Positions 1 to 5,862 of a stretch of DNA of 6,331 nucleotides are shown here, in pieces (position 1 is the stretch's first letter; each line of letters begins with the position of its first letter). The stretch covers positions 1 through 6,331 of the forward strand of contig CAZESL010000116.1 of the NCBI GenBank assembly GCA_964515215.1, written 5' to 3'. A program made the position numbers and the translations under genes. The DNA is from SIG588 sp964515215. Lineage in GTDB: Bacteria; Bacillota; Clostridia; Oscillospirales; Acutalibacteraceae. The notes below the pieces were generated by a model, which made no database searches, was not told the DNA's origin, and saw only the letters and a program-made list of their open reading frames with translations.

Positions 1-100
1 CAGCTTTTCTCCCGAAGACGGGCCCCTTTTGTCTGCTTCGCAGACATTTCCCCCGTACACGGGGGAATTTGCCTGACAAGGGGAGCCAAGGCGCACGCCC
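1..100. repeat. Cluster of intergenic hairpins (probable dispersed repeat)
   Basis: This non-coding stretch is a chain of inverted repeats. CCCG/CGGG pairs at 11-22. A perfect 7-bp stem with loop TTC lies at 30-46 (TGTCTGC/GCAGACA). A perfect 8-bp stem with loop TACA lies at 48-67 (TTCCCCCG/CGGGGGAA). GGCG/CGCC pairs at 90-99. An outer CCCCTT (23-28) can pair with AAGGGG (78-83) and enclose the two strong hairpins. No arm is followed by a clear T tract, so these are not ordinary terminators. The architecture resembles short intergenic repeats common in Oscillospiraceae, and that family link is from memory only. The core GGGGAGCCAAGG (80-91) has a near match in inverted orientation at the right edge of the window (6249-6258). 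Confidence 0.55.
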
Positions 101-111
101 CAAATCCCTAA

Positions 112-145
112 CTCCACCCGTTAGACGCGTGGTTTTTCTTGTTTT
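112..145 (+). terminator. Plus-strand intrinsic terminator-like hairpin
   Basis: CCAC (114-117) pairs with GTGG (129-132). The stem continues with CG (119-120) against CG (126-127), with one C/C mismatch and loop TTAGA. On the plus strand a T-rich tract follows at once (133-137, then 139-146). On the minus strand the hairpin is preceded by A's and has no U tract after it. It therefore suits a convergent plus-strand transcript entering from the left better than the minus-strand operon that ends at 152. No terminator with a U tract was found for that operon inside the window. Confidence 0.4.
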
Positions 146-151
146 TGTGGC

Positions 152-1465
152 TTATTGACCCGCGACGGTCGTAGCAGCGGTTTCGTCACCGCCGACCGTC
201 GTGGTGGTTGCGGCGGTATCCGTCGTGGTGGTCGTCACCGTCGTCGTGGTGGTCGTGGTGGTAGTCGTCGTACCGCCCTGCTCGTTCATCGCGGCGAGTT
301 TGGCCACCGCCGCTTGATACTGCGGATCCACAGAGAGCGACAAGAGTTCCCACGCATCCTCCTGTTCTTCCGACAGCGAGGAGATCACGTCGGGCGTGAG
401 CCCCTCACCTTCCCAACCGCTTTTATCCAGCAACTGATACTCACCAACGGTAAAGCAGACGGCCGAGTTATCCGACGTCAGCGTGAAATACTCCTGCACC
501 ATGGAACGCCCCGCCGTGGTGTTGCCCACCAGCACGGCGCGCCCCGCCTGTCGCAAGGTCGCGGCGATCAGTTCGGCTTCGCCCGCCGTTTTGCGGTTCA
601 CGAGCACAGCCGTCGGGATATCCAACTGCGCTGTGTTCTCCGCACGCAATTCGGTGGTGCCGTCCTTATCCACGTAATACCCGTACAATCCGTGCGGCAA
701 CAGCAAGGAAAGGATCTTACGCGTTGCTTCTACCGACCCGCTCTCAATGCTGCGCAGATCGAGCACCAACATCGACGCCCCTTGATCCCTCAGCGATGTA
801 TACGCCGTGTGTACCTGATCGGGAGTCACGTCGGTGATGCTTTTGATACGCAGGTAGCCCACCGTGCCGTTCAGTTCACTTTCCACGCATTCGCGGGCGT
901 AGGCGGCGGCGGACAATTCGAATGCCGTTTCTTTTCCGTCACGCTGAACCGTCAGGATGATGGAGCTTGAGGACGCAAGTGCTTCCTCGACCGTACGAAG
1001 CGGCTCATTGCCCAAAGGCGCTTTGTTCAGCGCGATCACCACGTCGCCTTTTTGCAGACCTGCGCTGTACGCGGTAGAGCCGGATTGCACGTCACTCAAT
1101 ACGATCTGCCCGCTCTCGTTCGCGATCACGGAAAGTCCGAAACCGGTGGATTGACCCGACATCTCCACAACGTACGCATTGTATTCCTCGGTCGTAAGAT
1201 AGCGGGCGTATTTATCTCCGATACCGTCAACCTGCCCATGCGCCATGGCGTGGCGCAACACCTCTTCGTCGATGGTACCGTAATAATTCTGCCGCACGGC
1301 GTTATCCACGTCGGCAATGTAGTTGTACATCGCCTGACGGTTGTTCAACTCGTTCACCTGCGTGTTAAAACGCCGCATCGCGACCAACATGGTAACGCAC
1401 ACCGTCACCGCGACCACGATGATCATCAGCGACAGTGCCGCACCCCACGACAGCCGTTTACGCAT
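152..1465 (-). CDS. Membrane-anchored PDZ / S41 (CtpA-like) protein, probable pseudoprotease
   Basis: 437 aa if read from the ATG at 1465, which has AGGTG at 1476-1472 with a 6-nt spacer. An in-frame GTG at 1474 overlaps that SD and is less likely. A short basic N-terminus is followed by one membrane segment (about 8-29), so the rest is probably extracytoplasmic. A PDZ domain (about 106-187, containing GFGLSV and AGLQKGDVV) and an S41 tail-specific protease fold (about 192-365) follow. In active family members the catalytic Ser of the SAS motif and a Lys 25 residues later form the dyad. Here those positions are Gly295 (TAGEAE) and Arg320 (TAGRSMVQ). The usual DLRNNPGG oxyanion loop reads DLRSIESGS (236-244). 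Gln324, four residues after the Lys position, is kept. The C-terminus is a Thr-rich tail (about 399-425). It is the last gene of the ftsEX operon, 24 nt after the M23 gene. The fold call is firm; loss of activity is inferred from the missing residues. Confidence 0.9.
   Translation of the reverse strand: MRKRLSWGAALSLMIIVVAVTVCVTMLVAMRRFNTQVNELNNRQAMYNYIADVDNAVRQNYYGTIDEEVLRHAMAHGQVDGIGDKYARYLTTEEYNAYVVEMSGQSTGFGLSVIANESGQIVLSDVQSGSTAYSAGLQKGDVVIALNKAPLGNEPLRTVEEALASSSSIILTVQRDGKETAFELSAAAYARECVESELNGTVGYLRIKSITDVTPDQVHTAYTSLRDQGASMLVLDLRSIESGSVEATRKILSLLLPHGLYGYYVDKDGTTELRAENTAQLDIPTAVLVNRKTAGEAELIAATLRQAGRAVLVGNTTAGRSMVQEYFTLTSDNSAVCFTVGEYQLLDKSGWEGEGLTPDVISSLSEEQEDAWELLSLSVDPQYQAAVAKLAAMNEQGGTTTTTTTTTTTVTTTTTDTAATTTTVGGDETAATTVAGQ
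191..271 (-). repeat. Low-complexity Thr-codon tract at the 3' end of the S41 gene
   Basis: About 27 codons are almost all ACN. They encode eleven Thr in a row, Val, five Thr, then Asp-Thr-Ala-Ala and four more Thr. The codons are a mixture of ACG, ACC and one ACT rather than one repeated triplet. This suggests the Thr run is kept at the protein level rather than arising only from recent triplet slippage. The tail lies beyond the S41 fold and should face outside the membrane. Confidence 0.8.
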
Positions 1466-1489
1466 ACACAACACCTGTTTCTAAAAAGA

Positions 1490-2731
1490 TTACGAAGCCT
1501 TCAAATATCCGTTGGCCAGCGGATCCACCGCCGAGCCGTTCACACGCACCTCAAAGTGCAGGTGCGGACCTGTGACGTTGCCCGAGGCACCGGCACGGCC
1601 GATCACGGTGGAACCGCCCGTCACATTCTGCCCCACGCTCACCGACACGGCGGACATGTGGGCATACAGCGTAACGATCTGACGACCGTTACTGTCCAGA
1701 CCGTGATCCACCATCACGTACAGGCCGTAACCGCCGCCCCAGCCGGAGGTGTTGGCGAAAATGACCGTACCGTCCGCCGCTGCGACGATGTTCTGCCCGT
1801 AGATCGGAACGGAACCGTTCGCAATATCGATACCGCGGTGCAAACGTCCCCAACGGGAACCGTAGTAAGAGGAAATATTCCGCACCGTCGGCACAGGCCA
1901 GTGCATCGTACCACCCGAATATTTGCCCGTCGATTGGGTTGCCGCCAGCAACTCCTTGATCTCTTTATCCAGCGCTTCTTCTTCCCGCTTCGTCTGTTGC
2001 AACTCCGCGTTCACGGCATCCACCGACTGCTGCAATTCTTTCAATACGCGGTTGCTTTCGGCGTACAGATCGTCGAGTTCCTCTTTCTTCGCATCGGCGA
2101 CCGCTTTCAGATCTTCCACATCTTTGCGCTCTTCTTCCAACACCGCTTTTTCCTCATTCAGTTTCTCTTTTTCCTTATTCAGCCGTTCGATCTCGTCGTT
2201 CAACTCGTCGATCATCCGCTGATCGTTCGCGGCAATACTTTCCACCACCGACTCTTTCAAAAGATAATCCACGTAGTTTTCGGTATCGAACAACATCTGC
2301 AACGCGCTCAAATTGCCCGACTGCGCGATCACGCGCAACCGTTCGCCGAACAGCGCCAATTGATCTTCGATCCCCTGTTCCGCCGCGAGAATATCCGCTT
2401 CACGCGCGGCGATCTCAGCGGCCTTTTCCTCCATCTGGTCCGTCAACAGTTCGATCTGTTGGCGGAGAAGTTCGATCTGCTCTTTGCTGTTGTCGATCTG
2501 CTCTTTGATGGAGTTGGCATATTCCTGCTGTCTCGCCACGTCGCCTTTGCACGCCGCCAGTTCTTCTTTTAACGCCTTTTCTTCTTTTTCCAACTGGGCC
2601 AGTTTATCCTGCAGTTCCTTGACCGTCGCCGCCTCTGTCGGCATGGGCGACACCGCAAGCAGGCTGCCGACTGCCAGCACCAGCACCATAACGAGGGATA
2701 GGATGCGTAACGCGCTCCTTTTTTTCCTCAT
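1490..2731 (-). CDS. Secreted coiled-coil M23 (LytM) murein endopeptidase, EnvC-like
   Basis: 413 aa. A signal peptide (about 1-35: RKKR, a hydrophobic core, then TEAA) indicates export. Residues 36-265 are heptad-like and rich in Glu, Lys, Leu and Gln, forming two long coiled-coil segments around a less charged part (about 120-170). The C-terminal LytM/M23 domain (about 277-405) has all expected residues: HxxxD at His298-Asp302, YAH with His358, and HLH at His390/His392. It should therefore be an active zinc endopeptidase that cuts peptide cross-links in peptidoglycan. It starts at ATG 2731 with AAAGGTAGG upstream, 20 nt after ftsX. The layout matches EnvC, which binds the FtsX outer loop through its coiled coil. 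E. coli EnvC has a degenerate LytM and only activates amidases, whereas this one looks catalytic itself. Bacillus CwlO and Streptococcus PcsB are functional counterparts with different catalytic domains. The FtsX partnership is inferred from gene order and coiled coil. Confidence 0.93.
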   Translation of the reverse strand: MRKKRSALRILSLVMVLVLAVGSLLAVSPMPTEAATVKELQDKLAQLEKEEKALKEELAACKGDVARQQEYANSIKEQIDNSKEQIELLRQQIELLTDQMEEKAAEIAAREADILAAEQGIEDQLALFGERLRVIAQSGNLSALQMLFDTENYVDYLLKESVVESIAANDQRMIDELNDEIERLNKEKEKLNEEKAVLEEERKDVEDLKAVADAKKEELDDLYAESNRVLKELQQSVDAVNAELQQTKREEEALDKEIKELLAATQSTGKYSGGTMHWPVPTVRNISSYYGSRWGRLHRGIDIANGSVPIYGQNIVAAADGTVIFANTSGWGGGYGLYVMVDHGLDSNGRQIVTLYAHMSAVSVSVGQNVTGGSTVIGRAGASGNVTGPHLHFEVRVNGSAVDPLANGYLKAS

Positions 2732-2751
2732 AGTAACCTACCTTTCTTACC

Positions 2752-3651
2752 TTACAACTGCTCGCTACCCTCCGTTTTCAGGTAACGGCTCATTGAGATC
2801 ACACTGCCCAGTACACCCGTGAGGAAGCCTGCCGCGAGGAAGCCCACCAGCAGAACGAGCCACACGTGAGAGAAATCCACAAGACCCAGCATCGGGCCGA
2901 AGGTGAAATTCTCGGACAGTTTTTCATACACGTAATACATCACGCCGTAGGCGAGGCCGCCCGAAAGCAGGCCCATCACCATACCTTCCACCGCAAAGGG
3001 GAAACGGATAAAGGCATCGGTGGCGCCCACCGACTTCATAATGTAAATTTCCAAACGGCGGCTGTACACCGTCAGTTTGATGGTGTTCGAAATAATGAAC
3101 AGCGACACGAGCAACAACACCGCAATGATCCACCCGCCGATGGTGAGGATCACTTGACGCAGGCGCGTCAAGGTCGCGGCAAGATCGCCGCTGTAACTCA
3201 CCGATTCGATCTCGGGCAGGGATTCGACCTGCTCGAGGGTGCTCTCAAACAACGCCAGATCGTCAAACGTGATAATGTAACTGTGTTGCAACGGGTTATT
3301 TTCCCCTTGCAAACTTTCGAACAGCGATGCGGGCAGGGAATCCTGTAAACGCTCCAGCGTATCGTCCCGTGAGAGGAACTCCACCCCGAGCACGTTGTGG
3401 ATGCTCTCCAGTTCGCCTTTCAGTGCGGCAGTCTCTTCATCCGACACCGCATCCTCCACGAACGCGACGACCACGTTTTGCTCGTACACCCAGTTAAAGA
3501 TGTGGTCGATGTTCACGAAGGTGAGATATGCACCGCCCGTGAGCAACAAACAAGAGATCAACACACCGATGGAAGCCGCCGCCATAAAGCGGTTTTGCCA
3601 CAGGTTACGAAACCCTTCACGCAGCAGGTATTGAAAACTGCTCCATCTCAC
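2752..3651 (-). CDS. ftsX: Cell division ABC transporter permease subunit FtsX
   Basis: 299 aa, normal for the family. The membrane protein of the FtsEX complex carries the ATP-driven signal from cytoplasmic FtsE to a peptidoglycan hydrolase outside. Four membrane segments are visible at about 23-46, 167-188, 219-242 and 262-284. A large extracellular domain (about 47-165) lies between the first two and is the usual docking site for the hydrolase. The stretch SRRLEIYIMKSVGAT (198-211) is the cytoplasmic loop typical of FtsX that contacts the ATPase. The start is GTG at 3651. It overlaps the ftsE stop codon (GTGA, 4-bp overlap) and has GGAGGTGA at 3665-3658 with a 6-nt spacer, so translation is probably coupled to ftsE. 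The M23 gene follows after 20 nt. Confidence 0.96.
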   Translation of the reverse strand: MRWSSFQYLLREGFRNLWQNRFMAAASIGVLISCLLLTGGAYLTFVNIDHIFNWVYEQNVVVAFVEDAVSDEETAALKGELESIHNVLGVEFLSRDDTLERLQDSLPASLFESLQGENNPLQHSYIITFDDLALFESTLEQVESLPEIESVSYSGDLAATLTRLRQVILTIGGWIIAVLLLVSLFIISNTIKLTVYSRRLEIYIMKSVGATDAFIRFPFAVEGMVMGLLSGGLAYGVMYYVYEKLSENFTFGPMLGLVDFSHVWLVLLVGFLAAGFLTGVLGSVISMSRYLKTEGSEQL

Positions 3652-4328
3652 AGCGACTCACCTCCGTTCAGCGTATCCGAAACCACCGTGCCGTCTTTGA
3701 TGGTGATGACGCGGTGATTAAATTCGCTCACCAGATTATGTTCGTGCGTGACCATCAACACGGTGGTGCCCAGCGCGTTGATCTCGGACAGCAACTGCAC
3801 GATCTCGTGCGACATTTCGGGATCCACGTTACCCGTCGGCTCGTCCGCAATGATCATGGCGGGGTTGTTCGCCAGTGCACGCGCCAAACTCACGCGCTGT
3901 TGCTCACCGCCCGACAGTTCCGAAGGGAAACTGCGCATCTTATCCTGCAGTCCCACCAGTTGCAACACGTACGGCACACGGCGGCGGATCTCCCGACGGG
4001 GGGCACCCGTCACCCGCATGGCAAACGCCACGTTGTCGAACACGTTCATTTTGGGGATCAGGCGGAAATCCTGAAACACGATGCCCATCGTGCGGCGATA
4101 AAACGGCACGCGACGCCGTTTCATACGGTTGAGATCGTAGCCGTTGACGATCACTTCGCCCGCGTTCGCGACCTCTTCCCGCATAATGAGTTTCAAAAAG
4201 GTACTTTTGCCCGCGCCCGAAGCGCCGACGATAAATACGAATTCGCCTTTGTCAATGTGTATGTTCACGTCGCGCAGAGCCTTGATGCCACTGCCGTACG
4301 TCTTGTGAACTCCGCGGAACTCAATCAA
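3648..4328 (-). CDS. ftsE: Cell division ATP-binding protein FtsE
   Basis: 226 aa from a TTG start, the usual length for FtsE. It is the cytoplasmic ATPase that works with FtsX. Counting from the TTG, the ABC motifs are complete: Walker A GASGAGKS (35-42), Q-loop Gln86 in VFQDFRL, signature LSGGEQQR (138-145), Walker B with Asp162-Glu163 in ADEPTGNVDP, and switch His195. The TTG is chosen because the family start (IEFRGVHKTYG) begins there and a strong SD lies 6 nt upstream. The frame stays open to 4541, but that extension would cross the predicted promoter and shows no FtsE-like sequence. It is the first gene of the operon and overlaps ftsX by 4 bp. Confidence 0.96.
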   Translation of the reverse strand: MIEFRGVHKTYGSGIKALRDVNIHIDKGEFVFIVGASGAGKSTFLKLIMREEVANAGEVIVNGYDLNRMKRRRVPFYRRTMGIVFQDFRLIPKMNVFDNVAFAMRVTGAPRREIRRRVPYVLQLVGLQDKMRSFPSELSGGEQQRVSLARALANNPAMIIADEPTGNVDPEMSHEIVQLLSEINALGTTVLMVTHEHNLVSEFNHRVITIKDGTVVSDTLNGGESL

Positions 4329-4334
4329 AGGATA

Positions 4335-4346
4335 CCCTTCCTTTCC
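4335..4346 (-). promoter_or_regulatory. Shine-Dalgarno that fixes the ftsE TTG start
   Basis: On the minus strand GGAAAGGAAGGG ends 6 nt before TTG (4328-4326). No ATG or GTG lies at a suitable distance in this frame, so the rare TTG is the best start. Confidence 0.75.
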
Positions 4347-4391
4347 AAAAATAACCGTCGTTTTCTGTCGATAGTCGGAAAACACGTTCCC

Positions 4392-4420
4392 ATAGTACCA
4401 TGTCCCCCGCGGCAAAACAA
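4392..4420 (-). promoter_or_regulatory. Predicted sigma-A promoter of the ftsEX operon
   Basis: Minus strand: -35 TTGTTT (4420-4415), a 17-bp spacer, then -10 TACTAT (4397-4392). TGG directly before the -10 gives an extended -10 (TGn). The -35 is weak, so the extended -10 probably matters. Transcription should begin near 4385, giving a 5' UTR of about 57 nt before the ftsE TTG. Confidence 0.6.
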
Positions 4421-4440
4421 GCGGAAATGTCTTCCGCCTG
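4411..4440 (-). terminator. Hairpin with T-rich tail: possible terminator of the regulator gene
   Basis: On the minus strand CAGGCGGAA (4440-4432) pairs with TTCCGCTTG (4426-4418). This is a 9-bp stem with one G-T wobble and a 5-nt loop, followed by TTTT (4417-4414). It could end transcription from the upstream regulator, whose stop is about 220 nt away. The right arm and T's are also the ftsEX -35 region, so the palindrome could instead be an operator. The T run is short, so termination would be weak. Confidence 0.35.
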
Positions 4441-4661
4441 CAAAAAGTTCGCCGCCGTTCAGTTGGGGGGCGCAAGTAATCCAAACTCGCCTCAAAACGG
4501 CATGTTTCGGCGCTTTCCGTTCTTTTCTTTGATAGGCACAAGCATATCGGCAGAAAAGAAGAAACGGAACCCCCTCGAAATCTCCTCGTTTTGAGGTCAA
4601 AGATTTTAAGAAGTGCGAATTTGGATTGCTCGCGTCACCCCGCCGAAGGGCGGCGCGCTTT
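4441..4661. other. Spacer between the regulator and the ftsEX promoter; no gene supported
   Basis: No reading frame here has both a start with an SD and a plausible protein. Minus-strand arms 4567-4563 plus 4558-4552 can pair with 4528-4517 (12 bp with a 4-nt bulge and a loop of about 23 nt), giving a CT-rich/GA-rich hairpin. CCTC/GAGG forms a short stem near 4586-4598. The character (hairpins, G and C runs, open frames on both strands without start signals) suggests a decayed intergenic repeat, but this cannot be shown from one copy. Confidence 0.4.
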
Positions 4662-4663
4662 TT
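4640..4663 (+). terminator. Small GC hairpin next to the regulator stop codon
   Basis: CCGCC (4640-4644) pairs with GGCGG (4649-4653) around loop GAAG. On the plus strand five T's follow at 4659-4663 after a 5-nt gap. On the minus strand the hairpin directly follows the regulator stop codon but has no U tract. It may protect the regulator mRNA 3' end or act weakly as a plus-strand terminator. Confidence 0.25.
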
Positions 4664-5747
4664 AATATTTCACGGGATTGGCGGTCAAGTATTTCTTGAC
4701 CATCAGCGCCACTTTGAACACAATGGCGTCGTCAAACTCGCGCAGATCGAGGCCCGTCAAGCGCTTGATCTTTTCAAGGCGGTACACCAGCGTGTTGCGG
4801 TGCACGAACAACTTACGGGACGTCTCGGACACGTTCAGGTTGTTCTCAAAGAAGCGCTGAATGGTGAACAGCGTTTCCTGATCAAGAGACGCGACCGAGC
4901 CGCGCTTGAACACTTCACGCATAAACATCTCGCACAACGTGGTGGGCAACTGGTAGATCAAACGGGCAATGCCCAGATTGTCGTAGCTGACAATGGTCTT
5001 TTCGGTGTCGAACACCTTGCCGACTTCCAGTGCCACCTGCGCTTCCTTGAAGGAATGCGCGAGGTCTTTGATCCCCTCCACCACGGTACCGATACCGATG
5101 TAGGAGTGGGTATAGAACTCACTGCTGAGCGTATCGACGATGGAGCGCGCCAACTTTTCGAGGTCACGGCTGTCGATACCGCTGCGGATCTCTTTGACCA
5201 GCGCAATATCCGTCTCGTTGATGTTGACCACAAAATCTTTCGTCTTGTCGGGGAACAGGTTCTGGATCACGTCAAACGCCGAAATATCCGTCGTGTTGGT
5301 AATACGGATCAAGAGCACGGCGCGGCTGACGTCGCTGTTAAAGCGCAGCTCACGCGCTTTTAAGTAAATGTCACCGGGCAGAATGTTATCGAGGATCACG
5401 TTTTTCACAAAGTTGCTGCGATCGTATTTCTCGTCGTAATACTGCTTGATGTTCTGAAGCGACACGGCAAGCAACGCCGCGTAACGCGCCGCCTCGCTGT
5501 CGTCCCCTTCCACAAACAGCACGTACTCACAGTGCGGGCGGGAACCAAAGGCCTTGTAGGTGCAACCTTCAACGGCAAACGCCTCCTGCGTGGTAAACGA
5601 ATCCGCTGAGATAACCGTCACGGCTTCGCCCACGCGGGCAAGATCACTGCAGGCAATGACGGTCATCGTCTCATCAATGACACCGATATTGCGGCCCGCG
5701 GCCTCCCACATCTGATGAACAACACCCTGGAACAAGCGGTTAGACAT
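4662..5747 (-). CDS. CdaR/PucR-type transcriptional regulator (Diacid_rec-like N-terminus, C-terminal HTH)
   Basis: 361 aa from ATG 5747, which has GAGGAG with a 7-nt spacer. The frame stays open to a TTG at 5813, but that start has no SD and adds an unrelated basic stretch. The N-terminal part (about 1-100, with GRNIGVIDE and IACSDLARVGE) resembles the sugar-diacid recognition/PAS-like sensor of CdaR proteins. The middle (about 108-250, with FVKNVILDNILPGDIYLKA and FKEAQVALEVG) is the degenerate GGDEF-like CdaR domain. The C-terminus (about 293-350, with LNVSETSRKLFVHRNTLVYRLEKI) is the PucR-type helix-turn-helix. It is a predicted cytoplasmic DNA-binding regulator. CdaR itself controls glucarate/glycerate use in E. 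coli, but no sugar-acid gene is nearby, so ligand and targets are unknown. It lies upstream of the ftsEX operon on the same strand, with a separate promoter between. It could act on ftsEX, but nothing in the sequence proves that. Confidence 0.92.
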   Translation of the reverse strand: MSNRLFQGVVHQMWEAAGRNIGVIDETMTVIACSDLARVGEAVTVISADSFTTQEAFAVEGCTYKAFGSRPHCEYVLFVEGDDSEAARYAALLAVSLQNIKQYYDEKYDRSNFVKNVILDNILPGDIYLKARELRFNSDVSRAVLLIRITNTTDISAFDVIQNLFPDKTKDFVVNINETDIALVKEIRSGIDSRDLEKLARSIVDTLSSEFYTHSYIGIGTVVEGIKDLAHSFKEAQVALEVGKVFDTEKTIVSYDNLGIARLIYQLPTTLCEMFMREVFKRGSVASLDQETLFTIQRFFENNLNVSETSRKLFVHRNTLVYRLEKIKRLTGLDLREFDDAIVFKVALMVKKYLTANPVKY

Positions 5748-5862
5748 AATACTTCTCCTCACTTTTATATAGAGTCGGACGGTCACTCGCTCGCTGCGGG
5801 CGGCATCGGTCAAGAGACCGTCTCTCCGCCGTATATACGCGACACAAGCGCTCGCTCTCCAT
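5740..5862 (-). CDS. Possible 40-aa upstream ORF overlapping the regulator start
   Basis: ATG at 5862 opens a 40-codon frame whose TAA (5742-5740) lies just inside the regulator gene, 8 bp past the first base of its ATG. Translation of one could therefore be coupled to the other. GGGGAAGGAG lies upstream: AGGGG is about 8 nt from the ATG, while the better AAGGAG is only 2 nt away. The peptide is basic and Arg-rich (begins MESERLCRVY) and has no recognisable domain. It lies within the structured leader and may be a chance frame. Confidence 0.2.
   Translation of the reverse strand: MESERLCRVYTAERRSLDRCRPQRASDRPTLYKSEEKYYV

Noticed and set aside
191..271. Triplet repeat read as a CRISPR-like or tandem array
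   Set aside because: It is an in-frame run of Thr codons with no spacer structure.
155..970. Plus-strand open frame of 271 aa opposite the S41 gene
   Set aside because: It is very rich in Arg and His, has no domain or SD, and lies wholly antisense to a protein with clear PDZ/S41 features. It is a GC-bias shadow.
1466..1474. GTG start three codons upstream in the S41 gene
   Set aside because: It overlaps the AGGTG SD that serves the ATG at 1465 and has no SD of its own.
1052..2572. Plus-strand open frame of 506 aa
   Set aside because: It is antisense to the S41 and M23 genes. The His/Arg-rich and later Phe/Leu-rich composition mirrors the coiled-coil codons, and no real motif is present.
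3714..4532. Plus-strand open frame of 272 aa opposite ftsE
   Set aside because: It has His-rich shadow composition, no SD, and lies opposite a complete ABC ATPase.
4329..4541. Extended N-terminus of ftsE (297 aa form)
   Set aside because: The added 71 residues are unlike FtsE, cross the predicted promoter, and the TTG at 4328 has a well-placed SD.
4400..4594. Plus-strand 64-aa frame in the same spacer
   Set aside because: It has no SD or promoter on that strand and no recognised domain.
4325..4600. Minus-strand 91-aa frame in the regulator-ftsE spacer
   Set aside because: It begins at a TTG without an SD, crosses the hairpin and promoter, and ends inside ftsE in another frame. It is more likely open by chance or a repeat.
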